Source: Cruorifilaria tuberocauda
Lineage: Eukaryota > Nematoda > Chromadorea > Rhabditida > Onchocercidae
Reading direction: 5' to 3'
Assembly (NCBI GenBank): GCA_013365365.1
Contig: JABVXU010000121.1
Coordinates: 62,001-126,000 of the forward strand
DNA length: 64,000 bases
The notes below the pieces were generated by a model that saw nothing but the letters and a program-made list of their open reading frames with translations, had not been told where the DNA came from and did not search any database. Below, one piece after another: positions 1 through 14,100 of this stretch. The stretch's first letter is position 1; every line of letters starts with the position of its first letter. Both the position numbers and the translations under genes were made by a program.

Positions 1-135
1 TCGATATCTGAACAGTTCACAAAATATAATATTTGTTTGGTATAATGTTGCTAATATGTATTATGTTCACATAAAATTAGTTTACATCAGATGGAAAAAA
101 ATTTCGGGATTTTGAAACAAAACTGACTGTCCCTA

Positions 136-1945
<1,810 letters not shown>

Positions 1946-2905
1946 TTGTTATCTCATTTATAGAATTTTGGTTCCCCAAAATGAACTGTAAAATTTTAAG
2001 ATTTCCAATGAATTTGGAGAAAGAGTGGAATCCACGAGATCCAATATAACATAAGCCGAAAAGAAAGATGAAGGCGCATCAAGATTTCGGTGCAAGCTCA
2101 ACGGATGAACCAAAACTTTGATGTGCTTTCATCTCTAGAAAATTCTACCTCGAAATATATCAGAAATCAACGGACAAATGGAAAAAAAGAGAGGGACTGA
2201 TAAAGTTCGGAAAATAACTGTCGATATCGGGAACTGAATGCTCTTTTTGGATACAACTCTGTCATTTTCGTTCCTTCTTATCACCAGTGTTCATTTGTTA
2301 CTTGGAGTAGAAGACAGCGGTCGGTCTGTCACATTTGAAACACACTAAACTGATGTCTGAAACATCACTTAACTGATGTCTCCCCGCTATGTCCGTAACG
2401 AGACAAGCCAGAGAAATGCATCTTACTGTCTCTATCTCACACATTCTCTAACTATTCCTCCCTCTCTCTGCTCTTCCAATATATTCGTACTATTTCAAAT
2501 ATCTCAAAAAATCGTCTCAAAGATAAGCTGATAATATGTGATTTCGTTGATAGGAAAAGAAAGCATTCAGTTGTTTTTACGCGATTTGCGATAGTTTTAG
2601 GATTCTTGGTTTGTCGTAGGTAAGGCGTGTGGTGTAGTGATAATATAATAAATTAAGAATTTTCATATTCCCTCAGTTATACTTAAATTATTGACGTGAA
2701 TGAAACACACTATTTACATAGGAGATGATATGCTATAATAATAACGACCTTGAAACAAATAGCTTGTCTTATAGTTGTACAGAGAGGTGAATATTAGCAG
2801 TTAAATGTATTGGTTGACGTACTGATATGAGTTAACTAAGCTTTGTCGGGCCAATATTTCGTCAGTTAAGCTTTTTTGTTAAATCTGGAATTACTGATTG
2901 CAGAT
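1946..2905. promoter_or_regulatory. Divergent intergenic region between p38 kinase and lem-2
   Basis: About 960 bp separate the two head-to-head start codons, so both promoters must lie here or in shared sequence. No coding potential was seen. A gtaagg donor-like site near 2620 and the ttgcag acceptor at 2898-2903, two bases before the lem-2 ATG, suggest either a 5' UTR intron or a trans-splice site for lem-2. No transcription-factor site is claimed. Confidence 0.5.
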
Positions 2906-5900
2906 ATGTCGAGTCCAGTGAGAAACTTCAGTTCGGCACGCCGAAGTTCAAGAAGTCCTGGTCGAACACCTCCTCACAAAGTTAGTTTCTTCTTTTCAGT
3001 TTCTTATTATTTTTTATAATAACGAGATATGCTGATTAGAATGATACTTCAAAATTATTTTTACAAAGTTTTCAGCCTGTGCATACATTGTCAGATGATG
3101 AATTGCGGACTAGGTTAATCGCGGTTGGCGCAAACGTGGGACCAATAACCCCTACAACTCGTGCCACCTATGAAAAACAGCTCGTGAAAAGACTCCAAAG
3201 GAACGGATCTTCGGAAATTCTCAATCACTCGTCAAATGTTCATATTGATATGATTTTCAGGAATTTTACGTTTTCATCAAGCATTACACTTCCGTGTTTA
3301 TTATTTTCAGATTCGCAGTAGGCGGAAACATCCGACACCACCTCGTCCAACCATGGTTCCTCGATCATCGCATCCTGCCTCTTCCTCTTATACACCAAGA
3401 TCTACGAACCGCCACAACGATTTTTCGGGAGAAACTTATTCAACTCCAAATTGTACGCTTTACTAATCTGCTATGTTTATTCTGCTCAATTAATCTATTC
3501 TGCAGCGTACACAGTAAGCCAATCGATCTAATCATTTGCTCCACATATACTACTTCCCTTATTGAAACTCACTGCACTAAACAGTTGGATAACAGTAATG
3601 GTTTTTGTTTCTTCGTGTGTAAGGTCTACTAAGCGCTATTTTTTAGACCAAAGAGCACAACATCGGTTAGATTTCATCAACGATAGTCAACAAGAGTTGA
3701 ATACCTTGCGAAGAAAAATGGTTGACGACTATGACAGCGACAGTGATGATCATATGGAAAGTTCACGCACAGTTATTATGAGCCCATCCGTAACACCTCG
3801 CAAACAGAAAACGTTCTCGATACTCTCGACACTGAACAAATGTTTCAAGATGTTGACTTCGTTCATCCTTCCACGCAAGTTTTTCTCAAAGGTTTGTTCA
3901 TATTTTAACCTTATCTTGAGGAATGTGGATAAGAAAATCTATTTTGTCACCATGATTAACTTCTATTGCTCGCAGCAGCGAAGCATAGCAAGCATGTTAC
4001 CCCGAATTCCTTTCTGTCCTGAACGGGATATTTTGAGTAGTTTAAGTTCGCTAAATTTTTGAATTTTTAGTCTTCCAATGCTTCCTACTTACTTCGTCAG
4101 AGATATCCATATTCCTTCCGAGAAACTACACCAACACGTAATACTATACTGGGCTTTGACATATCACGAATATTATTATTATTTCTTGCATCTCTGTTTG
4201 GCTTTTTGCTTATTGCTTATCTGGCGACTATAAATTCGGGTGCTTTGATTCTCGGTGGTCGTATTGCGTACAGTAAGTGTTTTTTTCCATATTTCTCATC
4301 ATTTTCACGGTGCACAGCACAACTTTTGCAAATATCTTAGGTAACATTTGAATCATTGAGTAATAATATAAATTAGACAAAGTAAATGAGTGATGAATTA
4401 CAAAACAAATTTTTACAGTGATTTATTTAAGATCTTGTTGTATTATTCACTTTATTTGTACGAAAAATAGAAATCTTGTAAAATAAAGTAATTTCTGAAT
4501 AGAAGCCTTCCAAAAATAACAATGCACCAATTTTAGTTGCTGCAAAGGATACAGTATTTTTCTTATATACATATGCGATTCTCCCATTACTTACGGTAGT
4601 TGTAGGTATGCCTTTTTTATTTTATCCTTTTCCGTGTTTGTCAGTTGAATGTCTTTCCTGTAATTATTCAAAAGCTAGCACGTGAGTTTTGTAATGGGCG
4701 TGCTGACGGTTTCCAGTTTTTGAATACATCTCATCTTTTTACTATACAGTGTGAGACGCGTATGTAGTGGCCTTTCTTCCACTTTTAGAAAAAGCTCCAA
4801 CTATTAGAATACTTACTTTTTCAAGTTTATTCGCCTTTGCCTGAGTGGTTTCCAAATGATACCGAGAAATGTTTTTCTCTAACTTTCTGAATGTTTATTC
4901 ACAATTTAATTTGAAATAATAAGGATGTTCCAATTTGCAATATAATTATAGTATGTGGAATAGTGATTGGTCTTTATATGTTACGACTCTATCAAATGAA
5001 GAAGAAAGATGAAGAAAAACGACTTGTCTTTGACCTCATTGAGAAAATTACTGGTGAGTTTGTGTTACAGTTAATGTGCAGGATATCCGTTTTTTTTTTT
5101 GCATAAGAGTTGTGGTAATGTACTATCAATTCTATTTATACAGATATTATTCGCGATGCGAACGAGCATGGTCAAATTTATGTTGCGGAGCCTCATGTGC
5201 GAGATATGCTTCTTCCACCATCTAAGAGGTTTCTTTCATATATAACCTTTTCCATTAAGCTCGAAGTGAAATTTGAATATGTATTGATTTTATTATCGTT
5301 TTATTAGAATGCGTAATAGCCCGGATTGGCGCCGATGGCAAAAAGCGGTTGAATTCATCAATTTGAATGAATCACGAATAAGCACGGAAACTCGAATTAT
5401 CAATGGTGTAGAATGCTCTGTATGGCGGTGGATACCTGCGAAAAAGAACGGTTGGCAGGGTAGTGGTACGCGTAATTTAAGTTTCCACTGACTGGTGGAG
5501 AGTAATTTGTTTCATATATTTGGAATACTGTACAAGCTGTTGCATTTACTTTGCAGTAGTTTTATTCTGTATATCTCCTTTCTGACTCTATTACGTAGAG
5601 TATTAAAGCTTGCATACGCATGATTCAAGGACAAAAAATTTTCTTGGATTAAATAGTTTGTGATATTGTTAATCATCTAAAAGAACGATACTTCGCACTG
5701 TATAATTTATTCAAAAACACGATATTGTATTGGGATATGTAGTATCAAACCATTTTCTCTGCATAATTTTTGAGAGAATAAGTAATTTCAAACTTTTTAG
5801 ATGTTTATCAAAAATATTCGAAATAATTCATATAGTGTTGAATTCGTTACAGCATTTGATGGAAGTATGCGACGCAGCATGTTAAACCAGGCACCGTCGC

Positions 5901-7855
5901 ATTGTCTGAAATTGCGAGGAATGTTTTCTTCAGAGAGGTATGTTGCTTTGACTGGTTAGGATTTTAAAACAAGGATACTAAAGAGTGTTTGTCATTCACG
6001 CTTATTTTCACTGGTAGATTTTGATAATAAAGGAATTTTTTAACAACTCGGCGCACAGGAAAAGGTCAGAATGAGATAGTATACTTTTGTTTGATGTGAG
6101 TTATGAGTTATGAAAAATTACTTTTTTTTTCATTAAATTCACTAAATCTCTTGTATGTCATTCTTAAATTGTCTTTGAAAAGACATTTTTTTTTTTTGAA
6201 GAAATTCCTGTGAAAATACTTCAGGAGTTATGAAGCAAAATACATGGATCTAACGGAAGCTTTGCTACAGAAAATCTCCCCAATTGAGCCGTTACATGTT
6301 TATATGGAAAAAGATTCCAAGGAGGGAGTAGTGTTTGCTCGTTTCGCATCATTATCCGATTGCAGTTCTGCTTTTAAATCATTACATGGAACTTGGTTCA
6401 ATGGTAAGAATCCTTTTTAAATTATTTAACTAAATTTGAAAATGACAGCATAAACATTAGTTTTTCTGGAGCAAGTATTTTGCTCCATTTGGTACGAATT
6501 TCGAATTATTCGACATCAGCAGGTCTATTTCCTCCAAAATACTATTCTGATTTGGAAATTTTCTGGTTTCTGAAATATAGCCTTCTCCAAAGCGTTCTAA
6601 ATATTTAATATTACAAATTACAGACGAAAAACTTCCAAACCTTCTCCCCACTGTTGTATGATAATGAACAGCATAGAGCAAGGGTTACACTTCACATTTC
6701 AATAGATTATTTTGCGTGCTGCAGATTATTTTTCAATGATCCCCAATGACTTCTGTATTTTTTAATAGGGTTAACTTTTTATGGAGAATACGAAATAACA
6801 TAAAATGTAATTTAGGATAATTGTTAAAGTACAAAGGCCACTAAAACTATAGCTGAATAGTTTTGAAAAGCTCTAGCATCAGTTAAATTTTCATTACACT
6901 TAAATGACAAGTGAAAAATATGCTAAAAAATGCCTAAAAAGTGCGTTTGCTGTTTTGCTGATTTTTTAACTGCGAGGGGAGGAGGTTATGAATAGTAATT
7001 ATCTTAATTTCTTAATGAAAATAGAGCCCATAAGAAAGTGTTGAAGGTTTAATTCTGAAAACAAAATTTCCCCTTCTCTCCTTCTGTTTAATTCAAATTA
7101 AAGCATTTAACCATCTTATGATAACATTTGAAACTCTTGATGAGATTTAATGTAAAAAAAGGCACAATGGGTAGGATTCATTAAGATAAAAGATGATGGA
7201 ATACGTTTATGTCATTTCTGTGCCTTGGAAGAATCGAAATCATAAGAGAAAAGAAAAATGAAAGGCCTCTAAAATTGGCCAAATAGATCAGGTTTATTTC
7301 CAAATTAAGTAAATTGAACAACCATTCTTACTTTCTTGTGATCACATTGGAAGATGTAATAACATATGAAAATTGCGTTGCTTGAAAAAAAGCTGAGAGT
7401 AAGTCTGTATATGTTAAGTAGAATGTTGCTTTGTTCTATTAATTTTATATTACATTCCTGAAGAACGAGTTAATGTTTCGTCGATGGTAAATACGCCTTG
7501 GCAAATAACTTCCTGAAGATGAAAGTTTTCCGGGCTAGGGGCAAGTGTGATTGTAAAACTGAAATCGACGGAAGCGCGCCATCAGAAATGGAGCTTGTTG
7601 CTTAATTTACATAACTTTAAAAGGTTACTAGGAATTGTTCAGTTACGGTGATGAGACTTTTGAAGAGGACTGTTCCTCTTCATGATTTTTGAGGAGAAAA
7701 TACCTAGCATTTGGTATTGAAAAGTTCAGAAAAGTCGATGAATTTTACATTTTTTAGCGAACTTTTGAAATTGCATTTCAGGTCAATTAGTGTGGGCGAA
7801 GTTTCTCCGTGATGAACGCTACGAGCAACGATTTCCTAATGCATTACACCAATAA
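2906..7855 (+). CDS. lem-2: LEM-domain inner nuclear membrane protein (LEM-2 / MAN1 type)
   Basis: Inner nuclear membrane protein that tethers chromatin (through BAF) and lamina to the envelope. Twelve exons join in phase: 2906-2980, 3076-3237, 3311-3452, 3647-3891, 4071-4272, 4537-4605, 4952-5053, 5144-5228, 5308-5465, 5853-5937, 6225-6403, 7782-7855, giving about 525 residues. A Ser/Arg-rich N-terminus is followed by a LEM domain (about 26-66, SDDELRTRLIAVG then TRATYEKQLVKRL). A basic/Ser-rich linker leads to two transmembrane segments (about 242-261 and 281-308) and a Man1-Src1 C-terminal winged-helix region with SPDWRRWQKAVEFI and CSVWRWIP. The C-terminus (about 442-525) is an RRM/UHM-like fold, as in MAN1. 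Exon 2 ends at a weak gttcat donor. Exon 4 may contain a frame problem (see findings). The stop codon overlaps an AATAAA. Confidence 0.92.
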
Positions 7856-7856
7856 A
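7851..7856 (+). terminator. Poly(A) signal AATAAA overlapping the lem-2 stop codon
   Basis: The last lem-2 codon and its stop are read CAA TAA, and with the next base they form AATAAA at 7851-7856. If used, the lem-2 3' UTR would be only about 10-25 nt. The next gene on the same strand begins 307 bp later. Confidence 0.5.
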
Positions 7857-8162
7857 GAAGATACTGGTGCACTGTTCAGGCCGTTAATGTTATATTTGTG
7901 AATTATCCATTCATCAATCCATTCCATCCGTCAGTGACGATATGTGTGCTGTTACTGGCGGAAGCTTAGCTGCTGTTGCTGCTATTGCTGAGGCTTGGAG
8001 AGGGTAATCAACTCTTACTCTACTCATGTTTTTTCAGAAGGGGCGGGACTGTTAAAGGCAAATACTTTCTCAGCCTAGGCTACTATTACTTCCAAGCCTT
8101 TAATTGTGTTTCTGTTTCACGGTCTTGGTGACCCTAGACGAGGTCTGTTTATCCCCTCAGTT

Positions 8163-11100
8163 ATGGATGTGGCCGCAGCCGGTAAGATTTCCGATACCAT
8201 AAATACTGCTACTTCTAATATTTCGGCTACTATTACAAATGTTGATATCAATGTCCTTTCACGGTTATTCATCCCGACTGACCCTTCAACCCATGAATTG
8301 ATATTTAACAATATCAGAGATAATGGTAACGGTACACTGGGAACTGAACATCAGTATGATAATGAATCACCAGAATGGTGCACAATATTATCTGTTGATT
8401 GTGAATGCCACTTGTCTTATCAGTTTTATGCATATGAGGAAAGGCTGCTGCTTGGCCTCATCACCATACCAATTATCGTGTTTGGCCTTTGCGCAAACAT
8501 TACCTCCATCCGTATATTCACCCATCGTTTCATGTTTTCTTCATCCATTAATTGGTACCTCGCAATTCTGTCTAGTTCTGATACACTTATTCTATTTTCT
8601 GCATTCTTTGTTCTATCATTACCCAGACTGGGTGAATATACGAAAACATGGTCGGCTACCAGATTCAGGTTCTTGTTTGAAATTTTCGTTTATCAAGTTA
8701 ACTTTTATTTATTGTTATCATTTATTGAAAACAATACGTTTAAAATGAAACAGTATCTATGTTGATTTTTGTTTGCCTTTTGTACTCTAGGTTTAATTAA
8801 TGTTTTCAATGATGCTTCCATGCATGTAAGCTGCTTCATTATCAGTCATCCAGGATGTTCCGTGTTAGTGACGTTGCCAGTCCTACTTAAATTTTTATGA
8901 ATTAGGTGCAGAAATTTTTGTTATATAATTGTATTTACTTTTGATCTCCTGTTACTTCAGTTTAGTATCCACGAAACTTTAAATTAGTAGAAATTTCAGA
9001 AATCATTCAGAGTTTTATTTTTTTTGAGGGAGAAAGAACCATATCTGCTCTATGGCAGAATGGTCTATTCCTGCTTGCAATCCGTGAATGGATAACTGAT
9101 ATTTGTGCCTTCAATGTTGACCCAGTTTAATAGTACTAAAATTAGAATTTTCAAAACCACTACGAGTTCATTTGGTTTTTCTATAAAAGCAAAATTGTAA
9201 TTACCAAGGAGAATAGGTCTTATACAGATGGGAGAAAATGCTGTTTGAGGTTTTTGGAGAGGAAGGAGAAGCTTTATTTTTCCTCGTTACTTTTTAGTTG
9301 AAAGAAATGACAACTCTTCCAAAAACACAAATATATACTCAATATAGATATGTTACACGCTATGAACAATTAAAATATTCATACATAACGTAGGTAACTC
9401 AAGTTCTAAAATAGCGACGCAAATAAGAAGGGATACAAAAATTCGTTAAAAATATTTTTTATCTTGTAAATCATTTGAAATTTTCGTTCATCCGTAATAT
9501 AAGAGAGAAGTGAGATTGAGAATTTTGGATGATCCGTAAATAGAAGTAGTTGGTGTGAGCGAGTGGAAGAGGAAAGCTTGAGAAACATGATGGAGATTGT
9601 TTCGCCTATATTGAATCATTTGACATTCGTTAGCACATAATATAATTTCCGACGAATTTGTTTTGTCTTGTGTATATGTTTTCTGTTGTTATCCTTATTT
9701 ATTGATGTTTGTTTATCAAAATTTGTAAATAAATTTACTGGAAATGGCAGCCATTAATGGCTAAGCTCTGATCAAACTGTAAATCAATCCTCTTTTGGGA
9801 CTTTACAATGATCCGATATAACGGTTACAGAGTTCATATAGAAATTCTAACGAACAGGTTGTAAAGATTGGTAAAGTGGATGAAGGAAGTCACATGAGAA
9901 AATCTTCGATATGATAAAAGATCTTCGAAATCTCGTAGTAATACTTCATTTCCATCGAATTGATTGCGCTATTAGTCGTAAATCGTTACATTTTCTTGGT
10001 AGTTCCGACGTTAAAAATTTGTAATGACATGAGGGGAAGAAAAATGTATTTGTTCCAATTTTTTAGGTTTTATTTACAGCTCTTTATCAATTTTTTTGGG
10101 GGATTAAAATTTTTACCATTCTAACAGTACTCCTGAGATTGGTCTTGTAAAATAATTCTGTGAAAATATCCTTTTGTCTCTCTCTCTCTCTCTCTCTGAT
10201 TTATAATATCTGCATGAAAAATGGAAAAGTAGCGATGTTAGCTGATTGATTAATGATGATTTAAAACAATGGGAATTTCTGGATTTTAACCGGTATGTTC
10301 ACTTGTAAAAAAGTCGGCTTAACTAATGGGTATTTTTCAGTGTGCGGGACTCTTGCCCTTTCATCAATTCATTGAACCAACTGTCGTTTCTTCATTTCTT
10401 ACCAGCCATTAGATAATTCTTAAGCAACAATTCCACATTTGCTTAAGCCTCAAGAGGTCAAAATCTATCCCCTTCAATAAACTAAGATTTACCAAGCATT
10501 AAATTTGAATTTTTCAAAAAAACAATCATAGTGAATAATTGATAGCTCGTGAAGTGATGATTTCAAAAACAAGATTATAGTATGCCAACTTATGCTGTTT
10601 TGCACTTTTGATATCATTAACAAAAATTTCTTACTTGAACCAGCAAGTTACAACTTATAAAAGTAAGGTTTTTTTTTCTTTTTTCGAATGTGAATACGAC
10701 AACTTTTTCAATCAGATTTTTCCCCTCCACTCTTCCATAATCTTTTCTGCCTTTTTTTCTTTTCATTTTCATTCATCTTACCAATCGAATTTTCATCATC
10801 AGAATATCCAAAAATGACGAATAATAGAATCCATCGGGGAAAAAAGGACTCGGAATTCGAACGGAAACATCTGCAATTTTTCGCTAAACTTTTTGAGTCC
10901 TTTCATCTATTATAAGAACTTTTTGTCATCCCAACAAGCGTTTTCTTTCCCTTTTTAGAGTATACGTAGCGAGAGAGAGAGAGAGGGAAAAAGAAGAAAA
11001 TCATCAAATTTTTGATTAGCTTAATCTTTGTATAATTTTAAAACAATACTTTGTTTAGAAGTAGCTAGAAGTTTATATGAAAACTATATTGGAAAAACGT

Positions 11101-14100
11101 AAGATAATGAACATTTTATTTATAGTCGTTCTTATCACGCAATGTAATAAGAATTTGTATTTCGAAACTGATAAAATATTCAAATTTAAAATAAACCTTA
11201 AAAGTATAAGTGGAAATACATTATATCTTGTTTATTACTGCAGTACGGTTAATGCGAATAGAATAAATAAATTATTTATGTTGTTGTAAAGAATTATTGT
11301 TCAAGCTTGAAATAATCCAATAAGCATAGTATATATATGCATAATGAAAATGATAACAGGTAACAAGAAAAAGATATTGAAAATTGACATCAATTAATAT
11401 ATTCTGTATCAGTATGATTTGTATCAGCGTAGCTTACAAGTTAACGAAAGAAAAATGAAAATGAAAGAGAAGAGAGAAAGAAATATGAATAATAAAAAGA
11501 AAATTTTTAAAGATTATTGAATTTGTTACTAATATCATCCAAATAGCAGCTGCCCCTCATTTCTATTTTTAAAAATTGTTTGAACCTCAATTAAGCATAG
11601 AAAGTCAAACAGTTTGCTAAAAATTAAAAGAAAGGCAAACTTACTTTGTGGCTCAAACCAACCAAAATTTATTAATAATTAATGATAGCTGAGTATTTAC
11701 GGAAATAAATGTATTATATATTACACTGACTTTAAATGCATTTAGTGACATGACTTGTCATTTCTTTGTCATATTTTTCCCCTCTTGCAAAGTGTAACAA
11801 TTTTAATAAAGTCAACAAATCAGTTGCTCAGTATCATTAGATAATATTAAAAAAAAGAGGAAATTACTTAGAAGATGGCAAAGAAGAAAAGAAAGTATAA
11901 TAAGAAATATTGAGAATATTTAAATGGAAAGAGAAGAAAAATTGAAATTTACTGTGAAAATGAGAATGGCTTATGTATTTGAAAAAATGAACAACTGGGA
12001 GCTTCATCTTGAATAAAACTTCAATATCCGACGAAATGAAAAACATTTTCTTTTTATTGTTTCACAAAAATTATTACTAATTCATTTGCCCGCTGACTTG
12101 TTTTATTTCATGACCATAACCATAAAAGTTTGACGACTGTCTATGCTTTTTTGTTTGATGAAAAATTTGAAAGAATTTTTTTTAATGTTATATTTCGCTT
12201 CATTCATCATATATTTTCATTAAGGTGTTCTTAATTTTTAAAAAGTCTAAAAAAAGTTTAAATATTAAAGAATTTTGATTTCAGTTATTGGGTTGCACCT
12301 TACATGTATGGTTTAATGACTCTCGCTCAAACGATAAGGCAGGCTTTTTTTTTGAAATGTTTATGTCAGTTGTTGATATAAACTTGATAAAACGATATAT
12401 TTTCACTTACATGTTCATTTAACTTAATCATTTTTCAATCCTTTCTTTCCTTTTTTTTCCTCTTTCGATTATCTATCGAACTTATCAATTTTCAACATTT
12501 GATTTTAAAAAGAAAAAAAAAAGGAAATGAAAGTGACACTAGACGTATGTTTTTATATAATATTTACAAACAAATCTTAATAAATGTTTAAAACTGTATA
12601 AATTTTTTGGAAACTGGTAATTACTTCCATAAAAATTATCATTACTTATTTAGTTTAAAAAGTGATCAGCTAAAGCTGCTTTTAGAATACATTTTAAGAA
12701 GGCAAAAAAGAACATATTTCACTACCAGTCTTTTTATTTGATAGAAATCGACAGCTGTTTCTTAATTCTACATATTCAAAGGCCAATTTTTTAGATACTG
12801 TGAAATGTTTTTCAATTTTTTGCCTTGTTATTCCCAAAGTTTGAAGTAGGAAACAAAAAAGATTGAAATGGCCAGAAATTCCATCAATCAGTGAAGTGCA
12901 TTGGTCCCTTCTCATACACCAGTCTTGCCTTTATCACAACAAAGGACAGAATTTCGTATATTTCGTCTTTTTTTTTATAAAAATTTCATTCAACAATTGT
13001 GATAAAAATGTATGAGAAAATTTTTCGTGAAAAGTAATTTTTGATATTTCCAGAATCACACAAATTTGATTAGTTAAAATGGTGCAATAGCTAATAGCTT
13101 AATATCAAATGATTGTAATGCATTTGTGGAATATGTATGGAAAATGAGAAGGAAGTACACATATACCAATGGCTAAAATTGACTTTATTTTGAAGTTAAA
13201 TATATTTTCATGAAATTGCTAGCAACTGTATACTAAAATATACCTTAAACTCTGAATTTAACGATAATTTTGCTAGCATAAAGCGGATGCTAAAAATTCT
13301 ATAAAATTTTATAAAATTTAAAAGATTACAAGAAAATGAATCTATTCGCAAATTCATTCATACAACGTACAATGTTTAAATAATAATAACCTATCATTAA
13401 AATAGATTAATTAATTATAGCGTATGGATGACGACAGGTATGTCTGTTCATCGTTATATCGGGGTATGTTTACCATTCAAGACATCGACGCTCTTAAAAA
13501 CAGCTCGAGTTCGAACATTTATTCTATCAATTCTTGGATTCTCACTTCTCTTCAATATAACTCGATTTTTTGAGGTAAATCCAGTTTTCTTCTATATGCT
13601 TTGCATTACCTTTGTTAAAGATAAATTGATAAAAGCAATTGCATTATTGATGTTTGTGACAGAATTTGATTTTGCTTGATGTTCCGAAAATAACCAAAAT
13701 TTAATTTTCAAGTAGTTTTTTTTCTTCAAAAATTTTGCAAATGAAATTAGTTTTGCCAAAAGAAAAAATTTGATAAAAAATGATTTCAAATAATAACATT
13801 AGTGATTTTATATTCTGAAAGAAAATTCCAATTTACATAATTTACTCAATTTTAAACAATTTCTTCTAATCATTTAAAACTTTATTTTTTAATACAAATT
13901 ATTGGTAAATAAATGATTATGTTTTTTTTTCTTAGTATGAGCGAATCAGCTAAAAGAATAAGGATTGAATTGTTAGTGAAAATATCGGGGATATTCTTAG
14001 TACGGGAAAATTTTTCTCTTGGGAAGTATTAGTAACAACAATGATTTATCATTTTCTTCCACGAAGAAAACTCAAATTTATGGATGAATCGTTGAATTCA

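Noticed and set aside
3506..3513. Eight-base microexon (cgtacaca) flanked by ctgcag and gtaagc between lem-2 exons 3 and 4
   Set aside because: Exon 3 joins directly to exon 4 in phase (T+AC). Including the microexon would break the frame into exon 4.
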